DNA from: Gammaproteobacteria bacterium
GTDB taxonomy: Bacteria; Pseudomonadota; Gammaproteobacteria; SZUA-152
Assembly: GCA_022340845.1 (NCBI GenBank)
Contig: JAJDNG010000206.1
Location: forward strand, 1-39,627
DNA: 39,627 nucleotides
Direction: 5' to 3'
Part shown: positions 9,801-19,235 of the stretch, in pieces
Numbering within the stretch: position 1 is the stretch's first letter
Layout of the letters: each line of letters begins with the position of its first letter
Translations under genes and position numbers: made by a program
The notes under the pieces: model-generated
Databases searched by the model: none
What the model was told of the DNA's origin: nothing
The model's input: the letters and a program-made list of their open reading frames with translations, nothing else

Positions 9801-12742
9801 CCCAATTGGTCGTGGGACTCCAGCTCGATGATGTATACCCCGGAGGATTGAATGGGCAAATCCAACGCAAACGGTTGCTCGCGGCTCACTATGGATTTTT
9901 CCAACATCGTTTCATCCACGACTTCGGTGACGTATTTCGCCGTGGCCTGGGAAAAATCGGCCGCTTGCAAGTGCGAATGCCACTGCCGTTTGAGTAAACG
10001 TAAAGTAATAGGTTGATTGGCAAGTAGCTTGCCGTCGGCGCCCACCGCGATGATCTCCGGGCTGATCACCTCAGCTTTTTCCAGATAGCGCGGCGCTTTT
10101 ATACCCAACACCACCGCCGGCAACGCCACGACGCGTTTAGTGTTACTCACTGTCTGGTCGTCCGCACCGGTGACCGTAGCTTCAATGACATAGCTGCGAG
10201 GCTGAGCGGCCGGTTCTATGGCCGGGTCCAACTGCAAAATCGCGGAGCCGTTTTCGTCGGTTTCACTTTGTTGGCTGATCACCGGCGAGGAGCGAAACGC
10301 CTGGCGATTGGAAAAACGCGCATCCGTTGAATACAGGAATCCAGGGCGTTTTTCCGGAGTCCAGGTGTAGGGAAATTGAGTGACGCGCCAACGCACGGGC
10401 TGGCCGCTCACTTGCCCTCCCGCGTAATATCCAGCTGTCAGGGTGACGTTGAACTTTGTATCCAGCGATACTTTGTCCGTTGCGTGCAACTGAACTTCAA
10501 AACGGGGAATGCGATAGGCCTCTTTTTCAAAATACAGTGAACCACAGCGACCGATACCATCCAGTTCCAGGTGAGCGTTGTACCCCCCGGTGGGCAACTT
10601 ATCTTCCTGGAATTTATGGTAAATGCTGCCATTGCCGGTAGAAGTTAAGTTATATCGCCACTCTCGGTTCCCCGGGCCGGTCACCACTAACTGGCCTTTG
10701 GCCTGCAATATACTGAACTGGCTTTGGAAGCGGGTGCGCAGATAGCCTTTGATATGCACCTCATCCTCCGGTTTATATAACGGGCGATCGCTGAACAAAT
10801 GACACATGTGTTGTTTATTTGAGGCGCGCCCGGCTAATGACTCTACGGTCCATTGCAACCAGGTCCCGCCGGTACTGCGCCATAAATTATTACTGAATTG
10901 ATCCGGTGGCCGTGTGGGATCCAACACCAAAACATCATCGCCCTTTTCAACCACGATGCGTTTAATAAACACTGGCCTGCTCGGATAATGATAGCCCGGC
11001 GCTTGCCAATGATAATTCCCTTGCGAGTCGGTTACGCCCGAGGCAAGTGTGATCCACTGATCATTTTGCACGCCTTCCACCCGGATCTTCGCTTTGGGTA
11101 CGGGATCCGCGGTTCGCAACGACGTGACGCTGAATTTTACCCCGGCGCGTTCTTCCACCGCGGTTAAACTCAAGTCGGTCACTTGCAGACGTATCCAACT
11201 GCGGATGGTCGAATCATCCAGGCGGCGTATACCCACTATGTAACTGCCGGGTTTCTGCTCGCCCGCAATGCGCGCAAAATATTCCTGCAACGTCAATCCA
11301 AATTTCGCACTGGCGCCATTGCGCCGCAAAGGAATATCCACAATGCCGGAATACGCCGGTGATCCTAACGATCGAATCTGGTGTTTTAATTCGAAGGGGG
11401 ATATGTAACGTGCAGGCTGGGTAAACGGTTCGGCTCTTTCGCCGGGTCCCGGTGGACGGGTCGCTTCGTCAATGGCAACGGCTTGTTGCGGAAACGGCCA
11501 GAAGCTCCGGTCCAGCGGGTCAATGGTATATATGCGCAAATCCAACCTATCATGACCGCGACCTTTAACAGGCACCGCCTGCGGCCCAAAGCGCTCCACT
11601 ATGCCCTGACTGACTTCCCACTCCAAAAAGGGATGTTTGGGTGGAAAGAAAAAAAACAGCTCATTGACGCCACTGAGTTGCAACAAACGTTGCCGCTGGT
11701 CGCTGATGGGGCCAGGCACCAGGTTCAGTTGATACAAGGTATCCGCGGCAAATTTGCCACGCGCACTGAGCGTATTGCCATATTGACTGAACTGCAAATC
11801 CTCAACCGTTGGCGTCATGCGCAATAGGTTGCGTGCTTGTATAGGATTGAGTTCCGCCAGAGAGGAGGAAAATTCCACCTCGATAACACGATTGCTGCTA
11901 TTGCATTGTATGGCTTGTTCTTTACTGTAACGTACCCCTTCAGGCGTGGCAGGATAACGATTGGCCGCACAACCAAAGCGCACAACCCGAAACGGCTCGG
12001 CAGTGGCAAAATGAATTTGTTTAAACGACTGTTGCATCGCATCATGCAAGGACAAGCGCAAATGCACGATCACGCGCTGGCCGGCGTTTATGGGTTCATT
12101 GAATAGCAGAGTATATTCAGCGGGATCATTGCGCTGACTGCGATCACCGACTTTGATTTGAAAATCCTTTTTGTCCAACCAGCGGGGATTGAGTTCACCG
12201 ACTCCAGGCAAGGCGCGCAACTCAATGCTTATCATATCGGCCAATGCCTGCACGTCCAGTGGTTCATCGAATCTCAATGCCATACTTTGCAGCGGATCCA
12301 ATCCAGTGGCACCGTGGGCGGGAGTGGTACTGCGTGGCGCGGACATTAAGGTATACAAGCGATATTCCCGCTGCTTACCTGCACCGCGTTTTATTTGCCA
12401 ATCAAATTCTGCCAGGGGCGGCCAGGGTTCGGCGGGACGAAATTGCAACGTGCGGGCATTGATCCAGGTGTAAGCGCCGGGATGCTTGGGGTTGACTGTC
12501 ACAAATCGTTCAGCGTGGTCTTCCGACCGGGGAGTGTCCGGCCCAATGTCCCGGTCAAAAAATATCGTCACCGGATCCCAGCGGCGCAAAAAAGGTTTAG
12601 GTATTATTTGCGTGTCACGGGGAGCACTTACCGTACCCTTCGCCGGTAATTGCAAATATGGTTGATCGACGGCCGCCGCTGCAACGCCAGAGAGCAGAAA
12701 AACGGACAATACCAATAACCAGTTTAGAGAAAATAATTTCAT
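6896..12742 (-). CDS. Bacterial alpha-2-macroglobulin family protein (YfhM-like), thioester containing
   Basis: 1948 aa; signal peptide MKLFSLNWLLVLSVFLLSGVAAAA; YPHGCTEQ thioester motif; MG/bait/TED order; gene directly upstream of pbpC as in enterobacteria. Confidence 0.95.
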   Translation of the reverse strand: MKLFSLNWLLVLSVFLLSGVAAAAVDQPYLQLPAKGTVSAPRDTQIIPKPFLRRWDPVTIFFDRDIGPDTPRSEDHAERFVTVNPKHPGAYTWINARTLQFRPAEPWPPLAEFDWQIKRGAGKQREYRLYTLMSAPRSTTPAHGATGLDPLQSMALRFDEPLDVQALADMISIELRALPGVGELNPRWLDKKDFQIKVGDRSQRNDPAEYTLLFNEPINAGQRVIVHLRLSLHDAMQQSFKQIHFATAEPFRVVRFGCAANRYPATPEGVRYSKEQAIQCNSSNRVIEVEFSSSLAELNPIQARNLLRMTPTVEDLQFSQYGNTLSARGKFAADTLYQLNLVPGPISDQRQRLLQLSGVNELFFFFPPKHPFLEWEVSQGIVERFGPQAVPVKGRGHDRLDLRIYTIDPLDRSFWPFPQQAVAIDEATRPPGPGERAEPFTQPARYISPFELKHQIRSLGSPAYSGIVDIPLRRNGASAKFGLTLQEYFARIAGEQKPGSYIVGIRRLDDSTIRSWIRLQVTDLSLTAVEERAGVKFSVTSLRTADPVPKAKIRVEGVQNDQWITLASGVTDSQGNYHWQAPGYHYPSRPVFIKRIVVEKGDDVLVLDPTRPPDQFSNNLWRSTGGTWLQWTVESLAGRASNKQHMCHLFSDRPLYKPEDEVHIKGYLRTRFQSQFSILQAKGQLVVTGPGNREWRYNLTSTGNGSIYHKFQEDKLPTGGYNAHLELDGIGRCGSLYFEKEAYRIPRFEVQLHATDKVSLDTKFNVTLTAGYYAGGQVSGQPVRWRVTQFPYTWTPEKRPGFLYSTDARFSNRQAFRSSPVISQQSETDENGSAILQLDPAIEPAAQPRSYVIEATVTGADDQTVSNTKRVVALPAVVLGIKAPRYLEKAEVISPEIIAVGADGKLLANQPITLRLLKRQWHSHLQAADFSQATAKYVTEVVDETMLEKSIVSREQPFALDLPIQSSGVYIIELESHDQLGRAQVVSVDLYVGGDEPVTWAQAPASVFTVSTDKTDYEPGDTARLILQSPYQKARALAIIEAPDKNRYEWIDVRGGSATFQFVIDTEYTPRIPVHFVLMRGRVGDGAPSLTQIDLGKPATVAATQWVEVKPVAHRVDVQVQAPEKVMPGEEISVQIALQDNHGKPLPGEVTLWLVDQAVLALAKEQRLDPLPDFISSPQSMVGIRDTRNLAFGHLPFEEQPGGGDAVAAEAADLIDKVTVRKNFKAVPYFNPAITIDDSGKASISIKMPDNLTNFKLRAKAISGASRFGFAKGSIAVRLPVIVQPALPRFVRPGDRFTASAIGRIVEGEGGQGLATVKTEGLALQGDRVKKFTWEKAKPRRLDFDVSVPTPQYNEKGELSNHEVKFTCAVERQDDKARDAFEVSIPLHPDRQATIQRQIKQFAAGEQFELPAITEAVRNGTFKRSVLLSNQPGLIKMAAGLNYLMEYPHGCTEQRISRTRGFLAVKNFRQLLGGEYEQSDIDRNVQQTLQWVNDVIDSNGLAGYWPGSTGYVSLTAWVVQFLLEVRDAGYPIDEPLLDELTRSLQQSLRSDYRYFITGEHYTERTMALWALSAAGKANASYAAELARKSRYLNLESTARVMRVLAKDMGESAAPTLEKLNQRLWEGLVFRLYRGDEIYGGLQTNSLPLNTLVLPSETRTMAEIVLALQQTHNSHPRLQTLVNGLTTLGKDDGWGSTNANASALLALSQFMQPPPERPGDQQTVQDVTIQLDGARQSIQLSDNERLVKTVSIQPKAGLIQYTAGEQAVVIRAETRFVPQADGSHVQPLAQGFVVNRELFKLVAPEQPMQRIALDTASKSVALNVGDVIEDHVQIVNSVDRTYVAVVVPLAAGLEILNPRLATAPPEAEPNGRITLAPSYAAYLDDQVAFYYDSLPRGNYDFYFRTRATVPGSFTQPAAYAEMMYEEAVRGNSAGARIEITPADVSENSQ

Positions 12743-12768
12743 TACGACTTTTCCTAGTGACCTATGCT

Positions 12769-12807
12769 AATGGTGGTTACTAATGACAATTACAAATGAC
12801 GGTTACT
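12769..12807. repeat. 3 x 13-bp tandem direct repeat in the spacer upstream of the alpha-2-macroglobulin gene
   Basis: AATGGTGGTTACT / AATGACAATTACA / AATGACGGTTACT. Confidence 0.75.
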
Positions 12808-12818
12808 AAAAACAATGC

Positions 12819-15800
12819 CTATTGATCAGACGGCGTGTCAAGCTTACGGCCTGATTGCTGCAAATAGTGTTGAATAACCTCACTCGGCGGGCCAGCCGGC
12901 GGTCGCTCCAGTCCCACCAACGCAGGGCGAATACGTACTGGCAAGCTATTCGCCGGCACTGTAACCGAGAACACATAATGACCGGGCGCCAACTCCGGCA
13001 TGTGCACCACACCACGGCTGATAATGTTGCCCGCGCCGTCCATCAACATACCGCTGACCACGTCCGCCGAAGCTTGCACACCCAAACCTACCGGACCTTG
13101 TTGTTTGACTTCGAAACCATACATCCTGGTATCACCGCCACTGAGCATGGACTGCGGCCCATAACCTTCCTGAATAGGCACAATGGGCAGGGTACTGATC
13201 ATCGCCATACCCTCCATGGCCGAAGATCCCAGACTTTCCAGCGCAACATAATTGGGACCTGCGGGAAGATATACCGCATAGTTCATGCTGTGAGGATGTG
13301 CTTCGACAATTTCTCCGCCGTCAGCATAAACTATGCGACTGATAAGCGGCGTATCGCTTCGCAGCAGCAACTGCATGCCGTGCGTTGCTGCGACTTGAAA
13401 CGCTGTCCTTTCTCCCTGCAGTGGAATACTTTGGGCGGTTGTCACATCCAGTAGTGGAACCGGCATATGCGGCTTATCGGTAGAAGCACTATCCAACCAA
13501 GCGTAAATAACCCCGGGCTGATGATTTATAAGCAATTCGCCGGGAGCGCGAATGGCCAATTCCCTGCCCTGCACTATCTGGCCGTTGGATTGTAGAAAAG
13601 TGCCTCGGGCAGCGCCGCGTATCCTTATAATGGTGTTATCCGCATTGAGATGAACAGGTATTCGCAGTTGTCCAATGTTTGTTACGTGTCGTTTGAATAT
13701 GCGGCCCGGGACCAAAGATGAGCCTGTTTCCGGTGAGTCTGAATCCATGTGGTCTACAGTGGCGATGGACAACGCGAAGTGCAGAGCTTCGGCGCCGGCA
13801 TTGAAAATCAGGATTTTATCGGCCCGGCTGTAGGCCGTTTCGTTCAGCGGCATCTTGCCTGACCAATGGGTGCTGAGAATCGTATCTCCCTGCAAACACA
13901 CCGCAGCCGCTTGCGCCGGTAATACCAAACCGATTCGCTTCATTCCCCGGGGCAGATTCAGAGGGATCGCTGTTAACGTGGATAACGCATGTTCGAACTC
14001 GCCGGAGCTTATAGTTTTGCTTTTATCAACGGTAAACAGAAGCCGTCTTACACTGACCTCCAGCGGTGCGGCGATCGACGCTGCATTCCAAAGGTTAACA
14101 ACGGGACTTCTTGGCTCAAGTAACACCGAAACCGCCGACTGCTGAGCAACGGCGAAGCGTCGGATATCGCGCGGCGTGTCTGAGGCAAGCCCGGTATTCA
14201 CCAACTGCACACCCGCCAGCCCGGTGCGAGACTCTGCGATGACCAACATCGGCCGCTCCGCGCTCCCCATATCCAATTGGCTGGTTTGCGATGCAGGTGC
14301 TAGCAACTGCAATGTGTCGGTCGCACGCCCATCACCCATGGCCTGGTCTAGAACCACCCGTTTTACGATGAGTTTGGATGCGGCGTTATTTTCCCCAATA
14401 GGCCTGGCGACCCACAATGTAGTGCCCGTCGCTACCATCAAGCCGTTATAGGATTCGCTCAGCGGTAGTCCGGGCTGTGCGGACCAAAGCACATCATCGG
14501 CATCGGCCACCGTCATTACACCTGGGCGGGTAAGTTCGATTGCAGCAACGGCAAAACGGGGTGGTGTTTGAGTGGGAGCCGAAACGGGTTGCAGGGTTAT
14601 ATCGCTAGCGCGTGTCGCCTGCTCACGAAAGCGGTGGGGTTCTACCGCTTGCGCCTGAACCGATATGGGTGCTCCGCGCCGGTCCAACGACCAGATTTTA
14701 AGCCGATAAGCCTGTGTACCGGAAGGACTTACCGGAACCAGCAATCGAGCGTGTTTTCCGTTGTGCCACGCTATTTCCTTCCAGTCGTTTGGATGTTGCA
14801 AATCACCGGTTGCAGCTTCCAGGCTTAAGCCAACCGCATCATCAGAATCCGCCTGGGCGATCAACAGCGATGCCGTAACCGGTAATGGCAAGGGATAAAC
14901 ATGTGCATCTGTATCGTTAACCGTTGTGTTAAACGGTAATGACTGCGCGTCGCCATAGCGCACATCTGGGGAACGCATCAATACTTCTGTGGATTGAGTA
15001 TCACTGCCCACCGCTTCCACCTCCAGACGATACTCGCCGGCAGGCAGTTTTTGTGCAATAAAAAAATTCCAGTCATTACTACGATCATCACCTTTTGCCA
15101 CCAATGTGCCGTTTTTGTCGTATAACCTGGCCCGCACATCGTTTTGTCCGTATGACCATAGTTCGATCAGGTTTTTCTGGCCGACAGCGACAGCAATGCT
15201 GGCAGGCACAGGGACATGACGCTGTTGGCCGACCATCAGTTGCCGGCTGGATACCTTCAATTGATAGTTAACAAGATTGTTCCGGCGCAGATTTAGTACG
15301 GCCAGTTGATAGTCGCCCGCCGCCAATGTGCCTTGCCACGGTTTCACCGGGGTGGAGACAGCGATAATGTCCTGAGTCTTACTGTCGCGGCGCACCAGTT
15401 CTCCGCGCATGTCATTATTTAAGTCAATGTGCACCTCAGCCTCAGCGGGCAGTTGAAACCGCCAAATATCCGGCCGACGAGTCTTACCGCTTTGCGGCTC
15501 CCGCCATTCATGTTCTACGCTTTGGTCAATCTCGATCCTATGGGGTCCATGACCCTCATATCGAATGGGTTCGGCAACGGCCTCAAGGGTCGCCACCAGC
15601 CGGGCGTCAACGGCTTCAGGGCGGATGACCATGCGGTAGTCCCCAACATTAAACTCGCGGGTGATATCAGCGGCAATATTAGGCCGCTCGATAGGCCAAC
15701 CATCGGCGTCTTCCAGGCGCATGACATAGGTACGCCCGGCGCCAATGGCGCGCACGCGATATTTTCCTTTTTGGGGAATAGTAAATCGATATAACAAACC

Positions 15801-18086
15801 CTTGCCGGCTTTTAACGTTGCCCTGGCAGCGACTTCCGTGGTCAATCTGCCGCCGTCTTCAATGGCGGTGCGGGCCAGACTCACCCCTAAATGGCCACGG
15901 GACTTATTTCTTGGCTCCACAGTCAGTTGATAATCGCCCTCCCGCAAATACTGCTGTATGAGGAAGTTGCGTCCGACACCATTGGCATTTTGTTTCACCA
16001 AAGAGGGAATCGTGCGGGTGCGTAGATTGCCTTGTGTTTCCAACAATCCCGTGCTCTCCAGTCGATACAATGCGGGTTTGTCCACATTCAACGACAATGT
16101 CGTTTCCTGATCACGATCCAAGTCGTAATATTCCGTACGTGCCGCGGTTAAGCCGGGGAACTCGGGGATGGCGCTTTTTATTTTTGGCGGAAGCGCTGGA
16201 AGCGGTTCAGATTTACTCAGCCGCTTGGCGGCGAATTCCAAGGAATAATTGACAGTGGTACTGCCGGAGTTTCGAACGGAAACACGATATTCACCACGAG
16301 ACAGATTTAAATTCTCTTTCCATAGCGCACTGTCCACATTAGCGGATAAAGACAGCGGCAGCGCTGCACCCTCGGTCGTTAGTGCGCGCACCAGCCCCGC
16401 TTCGGGGACTCTAACCGGAATGGTAACCGTCTCATTAGCGCGCTGCATAACGGGCAAGGCCGCCGACAAATCCACAGGCACCGGCCGTAGCACAACACCC
16501 GCTTTGACACCCGGTTGTTGATTCAAATACAAGGTGTAATAGGAGTCGCGATATAAATCAACCACACCATAGCGGGTGGCCCCTGCGACGCTCGTGGTGG
16601 AATTGTCGCGAAACCGCAAATAACCCTCTTTTTCCACCGTCAGCGTGATTATGCCTTTTAGTTCGGGCCGCACGGTTAACACATAAAAGCCCGCATCGAG
16701 ATCCCACTTATAACCGCTGTCTTCGAACGGTGGCGCTTCATAGTCTCGGGGTCTTGAAGTCATAAATGGTTCGATGCGATATTTTGCGCGAACACCTTCG
16801 CCTTGCCCCTGAATAATATAGTTGCCCCGTTCGATTATTTCGAGATATAGCGTTAAGGTATCCAGCAGGTTGAAACGCCGCTGGTACCTATGGGCGCGAT
16901 TAAGCGGTATGACGCGGGCTTCCATCAACCGCTCCGACTGATTCCATGGCCGGCGCGTCAATACGGACGTCGCATCAACCGAGTCCTCGGCGGCACCGGA
17001 GTGTATCGAGCTGAGCCAATAACGTCCCTCTTCGTTGATGGAATAGCGCCAGCGTTTTTCGAAATGCTGCAAAATATAGCTCTGACCGGCCATTGCCGTT
17101 ACACTAATCAAGCGATCCGATTTTTGCGTGGCCAGTTCCAGTTCGGCGACCGGTGGTATGAGTTTTTTAGTGATAGTAGCGGTTCTTCCCAAAGGGGAAA
17201 ATGCGTCGTGTTCCCGGAAAGTATCCGCGGTTATGGAGATCGCCGTCGCCTCGGGTACGCTGAGGTGAAAATAATTACTGTTTCCCGGCACCAGATAACG
17301 GTCGGTGCCAAACGGGCTAACGGTATAACGCCGTTGCCCGGTTTCCTGCAAACGGGGTATACCGTAGCGAATATGCAAGGGGTGATCATCGCTTTGCTCC
17401 GTCCAGGGCTGGGCGGGTCCGCCATAGGCGGTTAGCAAATACAGGCCGGGTTGCAATTTCGCGTTAATCTGCATGGCTTGCAGCGGCTTGTCCGGATCGG
17501 GCACAATGGTCTTTGCCTCGGGAATTATATCCAGCAGCCAACTACCGTCTTTCCAGAGACGCAAATCCGCCAGGTTACGGCCTGCCGCTTCCACGGCGAT
17601 GGTTTCCGGTTTTTCAATGTGCAGCCAAAACGAGCGCTGTTGCAAATCTTCCAGGCTTAAGGAGATGTTTTTGAGTTTGACCAGTTGTGGGATGTTGTTG
17701 GCATGCAGTTCGGCAAATGCATGCACCGAAAGCTTGCTCTGCCCGGTTCCGGATTCATGGGCATAGGTGATAATTTGGTAGTCACCGTGTTCGAGAAACA
17801 GATCCAGGCGGCCGTCTTGCTCGCCTGCTATGCCAGCGATATCACCCGGCCCTGCCATGCGATCAACATATTGCAGCGCCGTACCCTGATCGCTGTCGAC
17901 CAACACGGCATAACGACCAAATTTGCTTATGTTGAGTATAGTGGAATGCTTTCCCTGCGCCGGCAACAGGTTGGACACCAGGCGTGCCGATCCGATTTGC
18001 TGATTTTGGTTTGAGGATTGCGCGTAAGCCTGAGTAAATCCGAAAAAAGCGACGCAGTACAATGCCAATACATTTATTGTTTTCAT
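12819..18086 (-). CDS. Giant exported protein of unknown function with recurrent PPC-like GxYxL beta-sandwich motifs
   Basis: Long ORF; likely start at 18086 (MKTINVLALYCVAFFGFTQAYAQ signal peptide) rather than 18176; at least 11 copies of a GxYxL-type motif (HGDYQII, PGLYLLT, AGFYVLT, RGEYRVS, EGDYQLT, AGDYQLA, AGEYRLE, PGHYVFS etc.). Confidence 0.85.
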   Translation of the reverse strand: MKTINVLALYCVAFFGFTQAYAQSSNQNQQIGSARLVSNLLPAQGKHSTILNISKFGRYAVLVDSDQGTALQYVDRMAGPGDIAGIAGEQDGRLDLFLEHGDYQIITYAHESGTGQSKLSVHAFAELHANNIPQLVKLKNISLSLEDLQQRSFWLHIEKPETIAVEAAGRNLADLRLWKDGSWLLDIIPEAKTIVPDPDKPLQAMQINAKLQPGLYLLTAYGGPAQPWTEQSDDHPLHIRYGIPRLQETGQRRYTVSPFGTDRYLVPGNSNYFHLSVPEATAISITADTFREHDAFSPLGRTATITKKLIPPVAELELATQKSDRLISVTAMAGQSYILQHFEKRWRYSINEEGRYWLSSIHSGAAEDSVDATSVLTRRPWNQSERLMEARVIPLNRAHRYQRRFNLLDTLTLYLEIIERGNYIIQGQGEGVRAKYRIEPFMTSRPRDYEAPPFEDSGYKWDLDAGFYVLTVRPELKGIITLTVEKEGYLRFRDNSTTSVAGATRYGVVDLYRDSYYTLYLNQQPGVKAGVVLRPVPVDLSAALPVMQRANETVTIPVRVPEAGLVRALTTEGAALPLSLSANVDSALWKENLNLSRGEYRVSVRNSGSTTVNYSLEFAAKRLSKSEPLPALPPKIKSAIPEFPGLTAARTEYYDLDRDQETTLSLNVDKPALYRLESTGLLETQGNLRTRTIPSLVKQNANGVGRNFLIQQYLREGDYQLTVEPRNKSRGHLGVSLARTAIEDGGRLTTEVAARATLKAGKGLLYRFTIPQKGKYRVRAIGAGRTYVMRLEDADGWPIERPNIAADITREFNVGDYRMVIRPEAVDARLVATLEAVAEPIRYEGHGPHRIEIDQSVEHEWREPQSGKTRRPDIWRFQLPAEAEVHIDLNNDMRGELVRRDSKTQDIIAVSTPVKPWQGTLAAGDYQLAVLNLRRNNLVNYQLKVSSRQLMVGQQRHVPVPASIAVAVGQKNLIELWSYGQNDVRARLYDKNGTLVAKGDDRSNDWNFFIAQKLPAGEYRLEVEAVGSDTQSTEVLMRSPDVRYGDAQSLPFNTTVNDTDAHVYPLPLPVTASLLIAQADSDDAVGLSLEAATGDLQHPNDWKEIAWHNGKHARLLVPVSPSGTQAYRLKIWSLDRRGAPISVQAQAVEPHRFREQATRASDITLQPVSAPTQTPPRFAVAAIELTRPGVMTVADADDVLWSAQPGLPLSESYNGLMVATGTTLWVARPIGENNAASKLIVKRVVLDQAMGDGRATDTLQLLAPASQTSQLDMGSAERPMLVIAESRTGLAGVQLVNTGLASDTPRDIRRFAVAQQSAVSVLLEPRSPVVNLWNAASIAAPLEVSVRRLLFTVDKSKTISSGEFEHALSTLTAIPLNLPRGMKRIGLVLPAQAAAVCLQGDTILSTHWSGKMPLNETAYSRADKILIFNAGAEALHFALSIATVDHMDSDSPETGSSLVPGRIFKRHVTNIGQLRIPVHLNADNTIIRIRGAARGTFLQSNGQIVQGRELAIRAPGELLINHQPGVIYAWLDSASTDKPHMPVPLLDVTTAQSIPLQGERTAFQVAATHGMQLLLRSDTPLISRIVYADGGEIVEAHPHSMNYAVYLPAGPNYVALESLGSSAMEGMAMISTLPIVPIQEGYGPQSMLSGGDTRMYGFEVKQQGPVGLGVQASADVVSGMLMDGAGNIISRGVVHMPELAPGHYVFSVTVPANSLPVRIRPALVGLERPPAGPPSEVIQHYLQQSGRKLDTPSDQ

Positions 18087-18188
18087 AACACCCGTGGATG
18101 ATGGATTCCAATTACCCACTATTGTAGACGACAAATGTGGCAACAATTGGGAGTAAAAATGACACAATCGGGCCAATATTTCTACAAT

Positions 18189-18229
18189 GGTCGGGGAATA
18201 CGGTTTTTGGAATAAGGTTTTCGGAGTAC
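18189..18229. repeat. Degenerate 13-14-bp tandem repeat, 3 units
   Basis: GGTCGGGGAATAC / GGTTTTTGGAATAA / GGTTTTCGGAGTAC. Confidence 0.55.
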
Positions 18230-18323
18230 AGAAATTTGGGAAAGACTTGGAAAAGGCTGTGACTTGAAGCTTATTAATCTAACTGATGATGATTACTAGA
18301 CTTTTTCACGTAGAGTTTTTGTT

Positions 18324-19214
18324 ATGCCCCATTACCGGCACTTAAGTCACGCGGGCAATCACGGCGATGTGCTAAAACACGCTGTTTTGTGCCTAATAGT
18401 CGAACAGTTGCTTGCGCGAGCGAATCCATTCGTTTATATCGACACTCATGCCGGAGCAGGTCTTTACGATTTATGGGCGCCAGCAGCACAAAAAAACCGT
18501 GAATTCGAAACCGGCATTCTTCGCTTATGGCACCACAACGACCTACCTGCCGGATTGCACACCTATATAGACATTGTGTACAAAATGAATCCTTTCGGTG
18601 AATTACGCTGGTATCCAGGATCACCGGCTCTGGTAGGGCAACTCATGCGCGCGCAGGACAATGCCCACTTGTTCGATGTGCACAGTAGTGAAATAAAAAC
18701 CCTGCAGAATTTGTTTAACTCAACTCATAATGTTCATGTGACCCATGCTGATGGTCCGCTTTCGCTAAACACCTTATCGCTGCCGCAGCAACACCAGGTG
18801 TTGGTATTGATAGATCCGTCGTATAAAACCAGAGCCGACTTTGTATTTGGCAGCAATGCTTTGAAAGTAGCCCAAGGCCGGTTTGCTGAGGGCGTATTTA
18901 TGTTATGGTATCCCGTTATCGATCGAGGGGAAATCCGCCGTTTGGAACTTGATGTTTGCTCTAGTGGATTAGGCAATATACTAATGGCCGAACTCAATGT
19001 GGCAGCCGACGACACGTCGGAAAAGACACGGGCAATGACAGGATCGGGAATGATTGTCATCAATCCGCCCGTAAACTTGAAAGAAAATTTACAACAGATA
19101 CTGCCTTGTTTAGCGCGCCGATGTATAGCACGGCGTTTTACCCCCGCAAGCCATATCGAAAATCCGGGCACCTGGCGCCTTTCATCGCTAGTATCCGAAA
19201 ATATGGCCCCATGA
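18324..19214 (+). CDS. rlmJ: 23S rRNA (adenine(2030)-N(6))-methyltransferase RlmJ
   Basis: MPHYRHLSHAGNHGDVLKHAVLCLIVEQL...FVYIDTHAGAGLYDL; LIDPSYK motif; matches RlmJ family layout. Confidence 0.95.
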   Translation: MPHYRHLSHAGNHGDVLKHAVLCLIVEQLLARANPFVYIDTHAGAGLYDLWAPAAQKNREFETGILRLWHHNDLPAGLHTYIDIVYKMNPFGELRWYPGSPALVGQLMRAQDNAHLFDVHSSEIKTLQNLFNSTHNVHVTHADGPLSLNTLSLPQQHQVLVLIDPSYKTRADFVFGSNALKVAQGRFAEGVFMLWYPVIDRGEIRRLELDVCSSGLGNILMAELNVAADDTSEKTRAMTGSGMIVINPPVNLKENLQQILPCLARRCIARRFTPASHIENPGTWRLSSLVSENMAP

Positions 19215-19235
19215 ATCGCCGTACGGTGCTATGCT

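Noticed and set aside
12855-13454. 199-aa plus-strand ORF
   Set aside because: Antisense to the giant exported protein, Arg/His-rich frame shadow, no RBS or domain.
16890-17435. 181-aa plus-strand ORF
   Set aside because: Antisense to the giant exported protein; likely spurious.
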